Assembly (NCBI GenBank): GCA_002724825.1 | Contig: PBPU01000034.1 | Location: 26,734-58,884, forward strand | From: Acidimicrobiaceae bacterium | GTDB taxonomy: Bacteria > Actinomycetota > Acidimicrobiia > Acidimicrobiales > UBA8592 | Direction of reading: 5' to 3' | Length of the DNA stretch: 32,151 bases | Shown: piece after piece, positions 6,558 through 14,033 of the stretch | How positions within the stretch are numbered: position 1 is the first letter of the stretch | How the letters are laid out: each line of letters opens with the position of its first letter | Position numbers and translations under genes: made by a program | The notes under the pieces: model-generated | Databases searched by the model: none | What the model was told of the DNA's origin: nothing | Seen by the model: only the letters and a program-made list of their open reading frames with translations

Positions 6558-7658
6558 ATGTCTGATCAACTAGAACCAAAGCGCACTTCACGAGACCTTA
6601 ACGAGATACAAGAGTTATTGGAACAATGGATAAAGGAGAGGATTGGTGACTCAGAAGCTACAATCTCCGACCTCCGAAGACCATCAGGATCAGGGATGTC
6701 TAGCGAGACTCTGCTTTTCAATGCAAAAGCAAAGAACACAAATCACAATACTGAATACTCCCTAGTAGCTCGCCTCGCACCAACTCCAGCAGATATTCCT
6801 GTTTTCCAAAAATATGACCTTGATCTTCAAGTCCGCATAATGAAAATTGTTCAAGAAAGAACTTCAATCCCGATCCCAAATGTTCTCTGGTTGGAAATTG
6901 ACCCTACTGTGCTTGGGGTTCCATTCTTTGTTATGGAACACGTGGATGGAAGAGTCCCACCTGACATTCCCCCATATGTATTTGGAGGGTGGATTTTAGA
7001 AACTTCTCTAGAAAACCAGAAAATCTTAGAGCATCAATCGGTCGGAATAATTAGTCAACTTTCCAAAATAGACCTTAAGGATATTGACACTAACTTTCTC
7101 GAATTCGAAGACGAAGGCAATAGTCACCTACGAAGACATTTTTCGGCCCAACGAAATTATTACCAGTGGGTTATCGGCGATAAGAGAAAACATCCCGTAA
7201 TCGAACATGCTTTTACATGGCTTGAACAGAATTGGCCTGAAGAAAGCGCAACAGTTCTCAGTTGGGGCGATGCAAGAATAGGAAATATCATGTTCAATAA
7301 TGACTCCTTTGTCCCAGCCGCCGTTCTTGACTGGGAAATGGCGGGCCTTGCACCAGTAGAAGTAGATCTAGGCTGGCTTGTCTTCCTTCATAGTTTTTTT
7401 CAAGATATCGCTCAAACGTATGAATTTCCTGGCTTACCTGACTTTATGCTGCCTGAAACAGTTAGAGAAATTTTCCGAGACCAAACCGGCCACTTGCCGC
7501 AAGACCTCCACTGGTTCATGGTTTATGCGGGGTTACGCCACGCAATAATTATGAGCAGGATCAATGACAGATCTGTACATTTTGAACAAGCAGCTTGGAC
7601 AAAAGACGTTGATGAAGTAATCCCTCATCGCAATCTCCTATGGACTTTGATGGAGTAA
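6558..7658 (+). CDS. APH-fold phosphotransferase family protein
   Basis: Aminoglycoside-phosphotransferase-type kinase fold, of the actinobacterial branch related to the kinase-like domain of ACAD10/11, which acts on small hydroxylated molecules. Visible: an N-terminal lobe with SGMSSETLLFNA and VARLAP, a hinge FFVMEHVDGRVPPDIPPY, the catalytic loop SWGDARIGNIMF (consensus HGDxxxxN, with His replaced by Trp but the Asp and Asn kept), and the metal-binding AAVLDWEMAGLAP. The substrate is not predictable; antibiotic resistance is not implied. The frame opens at a TTG at 6537, but ATG 6558 is preferred (366 aa) because it precedes the charged N-terminus and follows a TATTCT box by 8 nt. A STAS gene follows after 95 bp. 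Confidence 0.85.
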   Translation: MSDQLEPKRTSRDLNEIQELLEQWIKERIGDSEATISDLRRPSGSGMSSETLLFNAKAKNTNHNTEYSLVARLAPTPADIPVFQKYDLDLQVRIMKIVQERTSIPIPNVLWLEIDPTVLGVPFFVMEHVDGRVPPDIPPYVFGGWILETSLENQKILEHQSVGIISQLSKIDLKDIDTNFLEFEDEGNSHLRRHFSAQRNYYQWVIGDKRKHPVIEHAFTWLEQNWPEESATVLSWGDARIGNIMFNNDSFVPAAVLDWEMAGLAPVEVDLGWLVFLHSFFQDIAQTYEFPGLPDFMLPETVREIFRDQTGHLPQDLHWFMVYAGLRHAIIMSRINDRSVHFEQAAWTKDVDEVIPHRNLLWTLME

Positions 7659-7741
7659 TTCAAATTAAGGATACAAAGAACGAGTTACTAGCAGAAATGA
7701 GTCTTCTTTTCGCTCAACAAGCGGCTGGGTTCACAATCCCA

Positions 7742-7747
7742 TAACCT
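7742..7747 (+). promoter_or_regulatory. Candidate -10 box TAACCT for the STAS gene
   Basis: TAACCT is followed by 6 nt and the ATG at 7754. Sequence and spacing are the same as at nadE. No ribosome binding site is present between them. Confidence 0.45.
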
Positions 7748-7753
7748 ATACAT

Positions 7754-8104
7754 ATGATGTTAACGCTGTCCCACTCAACCATAGGAAACTGGACAATCAT
7801 CCATGTCGCAGGTGAAGTTGATATGGCGACAGGCCCTCAACTACGGCAGGAAATTGTTCGTCACGTCAGCGAAGGAAATATCCACATAGTTATTGATTTA
7901 CAAAATGTCGACTTTATAGATTCGACCGGCCTGGGAATACTAGTAGGAGGAGTAAAAAGAGCGAGAAGCAATGGTGGTGATTTTAGGTGTTCAGGACTAT
8001 CGGGCAGCCTTCAGGAAGTTTTTTCCTTAACTGGATTAGATAGCGTCCTATTAAGCGTCGACCTGAATCAAGATCCAAGCACATGGGAACCGCTGAATGA
8101 ATAA
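7754..8104 (+). CDS. STAS-domain anti-sigma factor antagonist (RsbV/SpoIIAA-like)
   Basis: A partner-switching protein: in its unphosphorylated form it binds an anti-sigma kinase and frees the sigma factor. The 116 aa match a single STAS domain. GNWTIIHVAGEVDMATGPQL leads to the phosphorylation-loop motif FIDSTGLGILV, with S57 as the expected phospho-acceptor, and then FRCSGLSGSLQEVFSLTGL. It overlaps the HATPase gene by 8 bp, so the two are almost certainly translated together as antagonist and kinase. No sigma factor or PP2C phosphatase is adjacent, so the regulated target is unknown. A second ATG three bases later (7757) is an alternative start. Confidence 0.93.
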   Translation: MMLTLSHSTIGNWTIIHVAGEVDMATGPQLRQEIVRHVSEGNIHIVIDLQNVDFIDSTGLGILVGGVKRARSNGGDFRCSGLSGSLQEVFSLTGLDSVLLSVDLNQDPSTWEPLNE

Positions 8105-8543
8105 AGCAATAACTCTAGAAATTCCCTCACAAGTTGAGTATCTTTCACTAGTCCGAGCTGTTGTAGCCTCAGCTGCAAGTCTCGATCAGTCATTGGGCGA
8201 CCAACGAATTGATGACCTTCGACTTGCAGTCTCTGAAGCTACAACAAATGCGATCCGAGCACATGCAAGACTCGACTCAAATGAACGAATAACTATCCGA
8301 TTCGGAATAGATGGTGATCGCATAGAAGTAGAGGTTCAAGACCGCGGACCGGGGTTTGACCCGGAAACATTGGACCCAGCTGGACCGCTTACCGACACGG
8401 GCCGACTCGAGTACGAGGGAGGATTTGGCATCCCTCTGATGAAAATCCTCGCAGATGAAATAACAATTGAATCGGCAGATGAAGGAACAACCGTTAACCT
8501 AGTCGTCTACGTTTCCCCACCCTCAGAAAAATCAAATAATTAA
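8097..8543 (+). CDS. HATPase-type anti-sigma factor kinase (RsbW/SpoIIAB-like)
   Basis: GHKL-fold serine kinase that should bind a sigma factor and phosphorylate its STAS antagonist. In 148 aa the ATP-site boxes are all visible: N box LRLAVSEATTNAIRAHA (about 44-60), G1 box VQDRGPGFDP (about 80-90) and G2 box YEGGFGIPLMKILAD (about 102-116). The final strand is GTTVNLVVYV. The gene starts inside the end of the STAS gene (8-bp overlap), the usual order for such switches. No target sigma is in the cluster. The sigma factors at 4646 and 17370 are candidates only by default, and 17370 has its own zinc anti-sigma. Confidence 0.92.
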   Translation: MNKAITLEIPSQVEYLSLVRAVVASAASLDQSLGDQRIDDLRLAVSEATTNAIRAHARLDSNERITIRFGIDGDRIEVEVQDRGPGFDPETLDPAGPLTDTGRLEYEGGFGIPLMKILADEITIESADEGTTVNLVVYVSPPSEKSNN

Positions 8544-8574
8544 ACCTAGACAACTTTTCTCTACACGGCTTTAT

Positions 8575-8580
8575 TACCAT
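8575..8580 (+). promoter_or_regulatory. Candidate -10 box TACCAT for the 172-aa gene
   Basis: TACCAT is followed by 6 nt and the ATG at 8587, which supports a separate leaderless transcript for that gene. Confidence 0.42.
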
Positions 8581-8586
8581 CTAAGA

Positions 8587-9105
8587 ATGGAAAACCCTGA
8601 AAACGGTCCTGAAATGCTTCCAAAGCCAGATGAGTTACTAGCCCTTCATTCGATAGCGAAAAGACTGTTTGATACCCTTCAAAATTGGTTCGAAATCGAA
8701 CCAAAAGTAACCATCGACTTAACAGAAGTTGATTCGGCAGTTATTGAGCTGAGCTCACCTCACATGATAATCGCAATGGCAATGAGAAAACTTCAAGCGT
8801 TACATCTTATCTCTACACCTGGAGTCCTTACATCCACAGACATCGTTATAGCAATTGTAAATGATATAGACAGAGCTCTTCTACAGGCTCCAAGCATGTA
8901 CCTCGAACGTGAAGTTGATATGACCAATTGGGATGCAGCATTTGCAAAGATGGAAAAAGATGAAACCCATCCAGAAGATATCCCCACAGTTGCTTCAGAA
9001 CCTGACCCGGAAATAGAAGAATTCCAAGTACATCATGAAGCGCTTCACCACGCTGTTCATGCAGTGGTTGAAGCATCGAATGGAGAAATAAAATACTTCC
9101 AATAG
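8587..9105 (+). CDS. Unknown soluble protein (172 aa)
   Basis: Not recognised. Predicted to be soluble and acidic. The first two thirds look mostly helical (LALHSIAKRLFDTLQNWFEI, then a stretch with MIIAMAMRKLQALHL). There follows a Pro/Glu-rich linker (EKDETHPEDIPTVASEPDPE) and a histidine-rich C-terminal helix, HHEALHHAVHAVVEA, with five His in 15 residues, possibly a metal site. It lies 43 bp after the anti-sigma kinase and has its own TACCAT box, so it may be transcribed apart from that pair, though the location hints at a link to the same switch. Codon use resembles its neighbours. Confidence 0.75.
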   Translation: MENPENGPEMLPKPDELLALHSIAKRLFDTLQNWFEIEPKVTIDLTEVDSAVIELSSPHMIIAMAMRKLQALHLISTPGVLTSTDIVIAIVNDIDRALLQAPSMYLEREVDMTNWDAAFAKMEKDETHPEDIPTVASEPDPEIEEFQVHHEALHHAVHAVVEASNGEIKYFQ

Positions 9106-9207
9106 CTAGAAGAGAGTTCCCTATTTCTTTTGACTTCGGATGAAGAAGTATTTTTATGCAAGCTCCCTCTAAAATAAGAAATTGAGCTCTATAGATTGAC
9201 TGGAGAA

Positions 9208-10587
9208 ATGGCAGACAAAACGCCTTTACCTGATTTACCAAACTGGACTTGGCTTGGTGGAGATAGCGGGCTAGCGAGGCGCGTCGGCAAACCAGTTCGA
9301 AATTTTCTAAACATAGAAGCAGCTGGAGGGATATTACTCCTTATTGCAACAGCCGTTGCCCTTATTTGGGCCAATTCGCCATGGGCGGGAAGCTATGAAA
9401 ATCTTTGGAATACCCACTTTGAACTGGCAGTCGGTAGTTACCACATGGGGGGATCTGGACATCACCTCACCTTGGGCTACCTAGTGAATGATGCGTTGAT
9501 GGCTATTTTCTTCTTTGTGGTCGGTCTTGAGATCAAAAGAGAGCTGGTAACAGGACATCTAAAAGACCCAAAGGCAGCAGCTCTTCCGGTAATAGCGGCA
9601 ATAGGAGGAATGCTCTTTCCGGCACTTATTTTCTTCGCTTTCAATCCTTCAGGTGATCCCGCCTCCGGCTGGGGGATTCCAATGGCAACAGATATTGCAT
9701 TTGCGGTCGGTGTTGTTTCACTTCTAGGCGATCGGGTCGGACGTCCTCTAAAAGTATTTCTACTAAGTCTCGCCATAGTTGATGACATTGGTGCGATTTT
9801 AGTAATAGCTATTTTCTATACTTCCAGCATCTCAGTGTCTTGGTCCATAGCGGCCATAGGTATCCTTGCTGTAATCGTGATACTCAAATTCATAAAAATT
9901 TGGTACATTCCGATTTATATTCTTTTAGGCTTCGCCTTCTGGTTAGCAACATTTGAGTCCGGAATTCACGCTACAATTGCCGGTGTTATTCTCGGCCTAA
10001 TTACTCCTGCCAAACCCCAGCAATCTAAAGAAGAAGGTATTAAGGCACTTGAGTGGCTGCGCGAAAAGGGAGAAAACATTTACCCTGTAGATGTACGTAT
10101 CACCGCAATGGAACTGAACGAGTCATCTTCTTCGATAGCGGAACGAATAGGGACAGTACTTCATCCAATTTCAAGTTTTATCATTATCCCTATCTTTGCT
10201 TTAGCAAACGCTGGAGTTGATTTAGGGGGAGGAGTCTTAGGAGACGCTGCAGGAAGTGCTATTACATGGGGAGTCGCCCTCGGTCTCGTAATAGGAAAGA
10301 CAGGAGGTATTTTCTTAATGACTTGGATAGCTGTAAGACTGCCCTTTACTACCCGTCCGAAAGAACTTAATAACATGTCTCTTCTCGGCTTATCGGCTGC
10401 AGCAGGGATTGGCTTTACGGTTGCACTCTTTATCACCAATCTTGCCTATAAAGATAATTTACTTTTCGCAGATGAATCAAAGATAGGAATCCTATTTGCA
10501 TCGTTGGTAGCAGGAATAATAGGGGTCTTATTCTTACATTACGGAACAAAAAAACATAGAAATGTTAAGCAAGAAAGCTATAGATAA
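9208..10587 (+). CDS. nhaA: Na+/H+ antiporter NhaA
   Basis: Inner-membrane antiporter exporting Na+ (or Li+) in exchange for protons, for pH and salt balance. It is a multi-span protein of 459 aa. NhaA hallmarks are the N-terminal FLNIEAAGGILLLIATAVAL, FFFVVGLEIKREL, the helix IV segment GIPMATDIAFAVGV with the structural Asp, and the ion-binding Asp pair in AIVDDIGAILVIA (equivalent to D163/D164 of E. coli). FESGIHATIAGVILG and FALANAGVDLG are also present. The protein is longer than E. coli NhaA (388 aa), with a proline-rich N-terminal extension and a basic C-terminal tail. The frame opens at TTG 9196, but ATG 9208 is preferred; a GGAG lies just before it, unusually close. It appears to be transcribed alone. 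Confidence 0.96.
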   Translation: MADKTPLPDLPNWTWLGGDSGLARRVGKPVRNFLNIEAAGGILLLIATAVALIWANSPWAGSYENLWNTHFELAVGSYHMGGSGHHLTLGYLVNDALMAIFFFVVGLEIKRELVTGHLKDPKAAALPVIAAIGGMLFPALIFFAFNPSGDPASGWGIPMATDIAFAVGVVSLLGDRVGRPLKVFLLSLAIVDDIGAILVIAIFYTSSISVSWSIAAIGILAVIVILKFIKIWYIPIYILLGFAFWLATFESGIHATIAGVILGLITPAKPQQSKEEGIKALEWLREKGENIYPVDVRITAMELNESSSSIAERIGTVLHPISSFIIIPIFALANAGVDLGGGVLGDAAGSAITWGVALGLVIGKTGGIFLMTWIAVRLPFTTRPKELNNMSLLGLSAAAGIGFTVALFITNLAYKDNLLFADESKIGILFASLVAGIIGVLFLHYGTKKHRNVKQESYR

Positions 10588-10651
10588 ACGCTCCCTATGC
10601 GCCGAGAAGTTACAAAATTTAACGACCAACAGCAGAACTGACAACAAACGT

Positions 10652-10665
10652 ATTTGTAAACAAAT
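10652..10665. promoter_or_regulatory. Inverted repeat ATTTGT-AA-ACAAAT upstream of topA
   Basis: A perfect 6-2-6 palindrome, 111 bp before the topA start, overlapping the candidate -35 region. A repressor site there would block the promoter. No protein is identified. Confidence 0.35.
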
Positions 10666-10685
10666 AAATCATTTTTTCGTAGAAT
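10657..10685 (+). promoter_or_regulatory. Candidate topA promoter
   Basis: A -10 box TAGAAT (5 of 6 to consensus) at 10680-10685 is preceded, after a 17-bp spacer, by TAAACA (4 of 6) at 10657-10662. The start would be about 85 nt upstream of the GTG, so topA would have a real leader, unlike several other genes here. Confidence 0.4.
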
Positions 10686-10698
10686 GCGTTGCAAACGC
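10686..10698. promoter_or_regulatory. Inverted repeat GCGTT-GCA-AACGC upstream of topA
   Basis: A perfect 5-3-5 palindrome immediately downstream of the TAGAAT box, where the transcription start would lie. It could be an operator or a hairpin at the 5' end of the message. Function unknown. Confidence 0.3.
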
Positions 10699-10775
10699 GA
10701 AATTTTAGGTTACTCTCACGCCCCGAAAGCAAACACAGTTTTTTGTTGCTTCTTTGAAATAGAAATGGATGGATT

Positions 10776-13700
10776 GTGCCTAAAGCACTTGTCATAGTTG
10801 AATCACCAGCGAAAGCTAAAACAATTAAACGCTACCTTGGGTCTGATTACTCAGTTGAAGCTTCAGTTGGTCATATCAGGGACATCATCCAACCAAAAAA
10901 TGTCAAAACTGATAAACGGTACGATCTGACAATTCATGAAGATAACTCGGAACTTCATAAGTACGGTATTGATGTATCTGGAGAGAGTCCTTCAGAAAAT
11001 ATCTGGGAACCGTGGTACGTTGTCAGTGAAAATAGTAAAAAAACGATTACCCAATTACGTAAAGCGTTGAAGAGCGTTGATCTTTTATACCTTGCTACTG
11101 ATGAAGACCGTGAGGGAGAGGCAATAGCCTGGCACCTAGTTGAAGTCCTCAAACCAAAAGTTCCGTTTTACAGAATGGTTTTTCATGAAATAACAGAAAA
11201 GGCCATTGTTGGAGCCCTCGAACAAACCAGAGATATCGATATGAACCTTGTGGCCGCCCAAGAAGCGCGAAGAATCATGGATCGAATGTCAGGTTTTGGT
11301 TGGTCTGGCGTGATGAGACAAGTCATAGGAGGCGGGGCTTCTGGGGGGCCAGTTCAAAGTCCAACGACTCGACGACTAGTTGAACGTGAACGAGAACGTA
11401 TCAGGTTTATAAGCGCTGACTATTGCAGCTTATCTGCAAGTGTTCGCCACAAAAATGCAGGTGTTGTGTTCAATACAAAACTTATAGAAATTAATAACCA
11501 GAAAGTTGTTTCCGGGAAAAATGATTTCGATGAGAATGGAGAGCTTAAAAAAAGCAACGAAGTGGTCGTGCTAGATGAGAACCGTTCGAACTCGTTGAGA
11601 GAAGCATTAAAATCTGGAACTCTTTCTGTGAGTTCGATTGAGCGTTCTCCGTATCAAAGAAAACCAAAACCTCCTTTCACCACGTCTACCTTCCAGCAGG
11701 AAGTTATTAACAAGCTTGGAGGGTCAGCCAGCGCAGCCATGGGTATAGCGCAGAGCTTGTACCAAAATGGGTATATTACCTATCACCGAACGGACAGTAC
11801 GGCTTTATCTGATCAAGCTATTGAAGCGGCCCGAGCAAGTATAGAAACCGAATGCGGAATAGAATATCTACCTCGGGAAGTTCGAACATATGAGAATAAA
11901 ACATCTAGTGCCCAATTAGCGCATGAAGCGATACGCCCAGCTGGCGAAACGTTCCGACACCCTGACGAGCTCAAAGGAGACCTAAATAAAGATCAGCTTC
12001 GGGTCTACGAAATTATTTGGAAAAGAACACTCGCATCCCAAATGACAGACGAAAGGGGGGAAACAGCTCGGATGCTGCTTAGCGGGGCGGTTTCTTTCGA
12101 CGATAGTTCTGAATCCCAAACTCTGACATTTAGTGCAAGCGGCCGAGTTATTACACATCCAGGATTCCGGTACATATATGAAGAAACACCGGAAAATGAC
12201 GAAGAGGTAGAAGGTGAAGAAATACTCCCCGACCTTCCTGAAGGAGAAACCGTAACCATTGAGGGAATCGAAGTGAAGAATCACTCCACGAAACCTCCAG
12301 CAAGATTTACAGAATCATCAATTGTCAAATGGATGGAAGAAGTAGGTATCGGACGACCTTCAACCTTTTCTGCAACAATAGGGAAAATTCGCGCACGAGA
12401 ATATACCTACAAAGAAGGCCGTTCATTGGTTCCGACAGTGAAGGGAATCGTAGGAACTAATTTCCTCGAATTAGAATTTAACGAAGAAGTCCAATATCAC
12501 AATAGAGCTAACTTAGAACAAAGCCTCGATAAAATTGCTAATGGGGATAAGAACAGAGTTGAAACTTTAGACAAATGGTGGTTTGAACCAGCAATAGGCT
12601 TTAAACACAAACTTGTTGATGTGGAGGACAAGATCCAACTAGGTGAGCTACCAAAACTTCGTCATGAGATAGCCCACCAAGTTGGATTTGATCCTGAGTC
12701 GAACCAAAACATTTACGCGCGTTTTGCCAACCAGAAGCCATATGTCCAATACGACATCGACGGCGAAACTGCATCAATCCCCGAAAGTCTTCCCCCAGAC
12801 CAACTTACAGTTCCAAAGGCGAAAGAATACCTAAATGCAGCAGCGGAACCGGATCAGGTACTATGTGAGGATCCCGAAACTGGTCTTGATGTAGTTCTAA
12901 GGCAAGGAAGCTACGGATGGTACGTCTCTCTAGGGCATTTCCCCAAATGGCCTAGATCCTCTTCACCAGAAGGCGAGCTAATGCGACTCCCACACCACCT
13001 AAAACCACTAAAGGTGGCTGCTGCCTATCTTCGCTCTGCTATAGATCCTACGGATGATGAAGCTATCCTCTACCTACTCAACTCCCCCAAACGTGGAATT
13101 GGAAAAAGATCAATAGAACACTTTCAAAAAATTGCAGAAGATAACCAGTGCAGTTTACTTGAAGCTTTCCAGACAGGGAGCGTGCTTAAATCAGGAAGCA
13201 GTCAAGAATCAGCACTAGAAAAGCTAATCCAGTTGATTACGCAGTATCAGAAAAAACAGGAAAGTGAAAGACCGAGCTCCCTAATTCGTGAACTACTGCA
13301 TGATTCCGGGTACTGGGAAGAAGTTCTAGCGCTGAAGGATCCCGAATCAAAAATCAAAAATATTGAATTATTCATATCCGCATTGTCCAAATTCGATAAT
13401 TGCCAAGTTGCCGTTGATGTACTTTTTGAGAGAGAAAGACTTAAAAATACCCCAAGGCCCAAAACGGCTTCATTGATAGATGGAATGGATCCTGAAACCT
13501 TAACCAAAGAAGAAGCCCTACAGCTTCTGAGCCTCCCCAAGGTTCTAGAGCCAGATGGTGATTCGCAAATTACTCCTACAAACCCTGATCCAGAAACCGA
13601 AACATCAGAAGAAGAAATACCTGAAATTACTGTTCATAACGGACCCTACGGACCATATCTACGTTTTGGAGATGACACCAGAAGTCTTGGAGATGATGAT

Positions 13701-13979
13701 GACCCATTCACAATTACATATAGCCGTGCCCGTGAAATACTCTCACAGCCGAAACAGTTTCGCCGACGCCAATCAAAAGAAATTACATTGAAAAACGATG
13801 ACGGGAGCCCATGTACTGATCCGGTATCAGAAAAACCTATCGTCCTCAAAGAAGGACGATTTGGTCCATACGTTACCGATGGCGATACAAACGCAAGTCT
13901 TCAACTTGGCGACTCCGTCGAACAAATGAACGGTGAACGAGCGAAAGAGCTTCTAGCAGAACGTCGAGCCCAACAGTAG
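10776..13979 (+). CDS. topA: DNA topoisomerase I with an inserted UvrD-like 2B domain
   Basis: Relaxes negative supercoils by transient cleavage of one strand. The 1067 aa begin at GTG 10776 (VPKALVIVESPAKAKTIK). The TOPRIM centre is E9 with D109-E-D111-R-E113. The transesterification tyrosine is Y336 in YITYHRTDST, and AHEAIRP is present. Two conserved strings differ from the usual: SGGPVQS for SAGRVQS and YHRTDS for YMRTDS. Topo I C-terminal repeats follow the core (QGSYGWYVSLG; SLIDGMDPETLTKEEALQLL; NGPYGPYLRFG; EGRFGPYVTDG). There are no Cys4 zinc fingers, as in other actinobacteria. About residues 739-890 interrupt the first repeat and resemble the 2B subdomain of UvrD/PcrA (separate entry). 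The frame is continuous, with one stop. Identity is secure; activity and the role of the insert are open. Confidence 0.96.
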   Translation: MPKALVIVESPAKAKTIKRYLGSDYSVEASVGHIRDIIQPKNVKTDKRYDLTIHEDNSELHKYGIDVSGESPSENIWEPWYVVSENSKKTITQLRKALKSVDLLYLATDEDREGEAIAWHLVEVLKPKVPFYRMVFHEITEKAIVGALEQTRDIDMNLVAAQEARRIMDRMSGFGWSGVMRQVIGGGASGGPVQSPTTRRLVERERERIRFISADYCSLSASVRHKNAGVVFNTKLIEINNQKVVSGKNDFDENGELKKSNEVVVLDENRSNSLREALKSGTLSVSSIERSPYQRKPKPPFTTSTFQQEVINKLGGSASAAMGIAQSLYQNGYITYHRTDSTALSDQAIEAARASIETECGIEYLPREVRTYENKTSSAQLAHEAIRPAGETFRHPDELKGDLNKDQLRVYEIIWKRTLASQMTDERGETARMLLSGAVSFDDSSESQTLTFSASGRVITHPGFRYIYEETPENDEEVEGEEILPDLPEGETVTIEGIEVKNHSTKPPARFTESSIVKWMEEVGIGRPSTFSATIGKIRAREYTYKEGRSLVPTVKGIVGTNFLELEFNEEVQYHNRANLEQSLDKIANGDKNRVETLDKWWFEPAIGFKHKLVDVEDKIQLGELPKLRHEIAHQVGFDPESNQNIYARFANQKPYVQYDIDGETASIPESLPPDQLTVPKAKEYLNAAAEPDQVLCEDPETGLDVVLRQGSYGWYVSLGHFPKWPRSSSPEGELMRLPHHLKPLKVAAAYLRSAIDPTDDEAILYLLNSPKRGIGKRSIEHFQKIAEDNQCSLLEAFQTGSVLKSGSSQESALEKLIQLITQYQKKQESERPSSLIRELLHDSGYWEEVLALKDPESKIKNIELFISALSKFDNCQVAVDVLFERERLKNTPRPKTASLIDGMDPETLTKEEALQLLSLPKVLEPDGDSQITPTNPDPETETSEEEIPEITVHNGPYGPYLRFGDDTRSLGDDDDPFTITYSRAREILSQPKQFRRRQSKEITLKNDDGSPCTDPVSEKPIVLKEGRFGPYVTDGDTNASLQLGDSVEQMNGERAKELLAERRAQQ
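12990..13446 (+). other. UvrD/PcrA 2B-like domain embedded in TopA
   Basis: This segment (about residues 739-890 of TopA) follows the order of a helicase 2B subdomain: LKVAAAYLRSAIDPTDDEAI (UvrD family IKDxLxYLRLxxNPxDD), LLNSPKRGIGKRSIEHFQKI (xNxPxRGIGxxSLExL, containing the duplex-binding GIG motif), CSLLEAFQTG, then LIRELLHDSGYWEEVLAL, and SKIKNIELFISALSKF (xRIENLEEL). Helicase motifs I-III and IV-VI are absent, so it is only the accessory module. It sits between the halves of a TopA repeat: YGWYVSLG before it and PRPKTASLIDGMDPE after it. In UvrD, 2B contacts duplex DNA and controls activity, so a duplex-binding or regulatory role is plausible here. Recognition is from memory of the families, not a search. 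Confidence 0.82.
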
Positions 13980-14033
13980 AAAGCGACTGGATCCTCTGAT
14001 TATCTCTCTCAAATTTTTTGTTGTGTTTATGCC

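Noticed and set aside
6558-7658. Aminoglycoside resistance for the APH-fold protein
   Set aside because: The family is broad, the sequence resembles the ACAD10/11-type kinase branch, and there is no mobile or resistance context.
12990-13446. The TopA insert as an assembly chimera with a helicase gene
   Set aside because: The frame is continuous through both joins, TopA repeat halves flank it cleanly, only one helicase subdomain is present, and base composition matches the surroundings.
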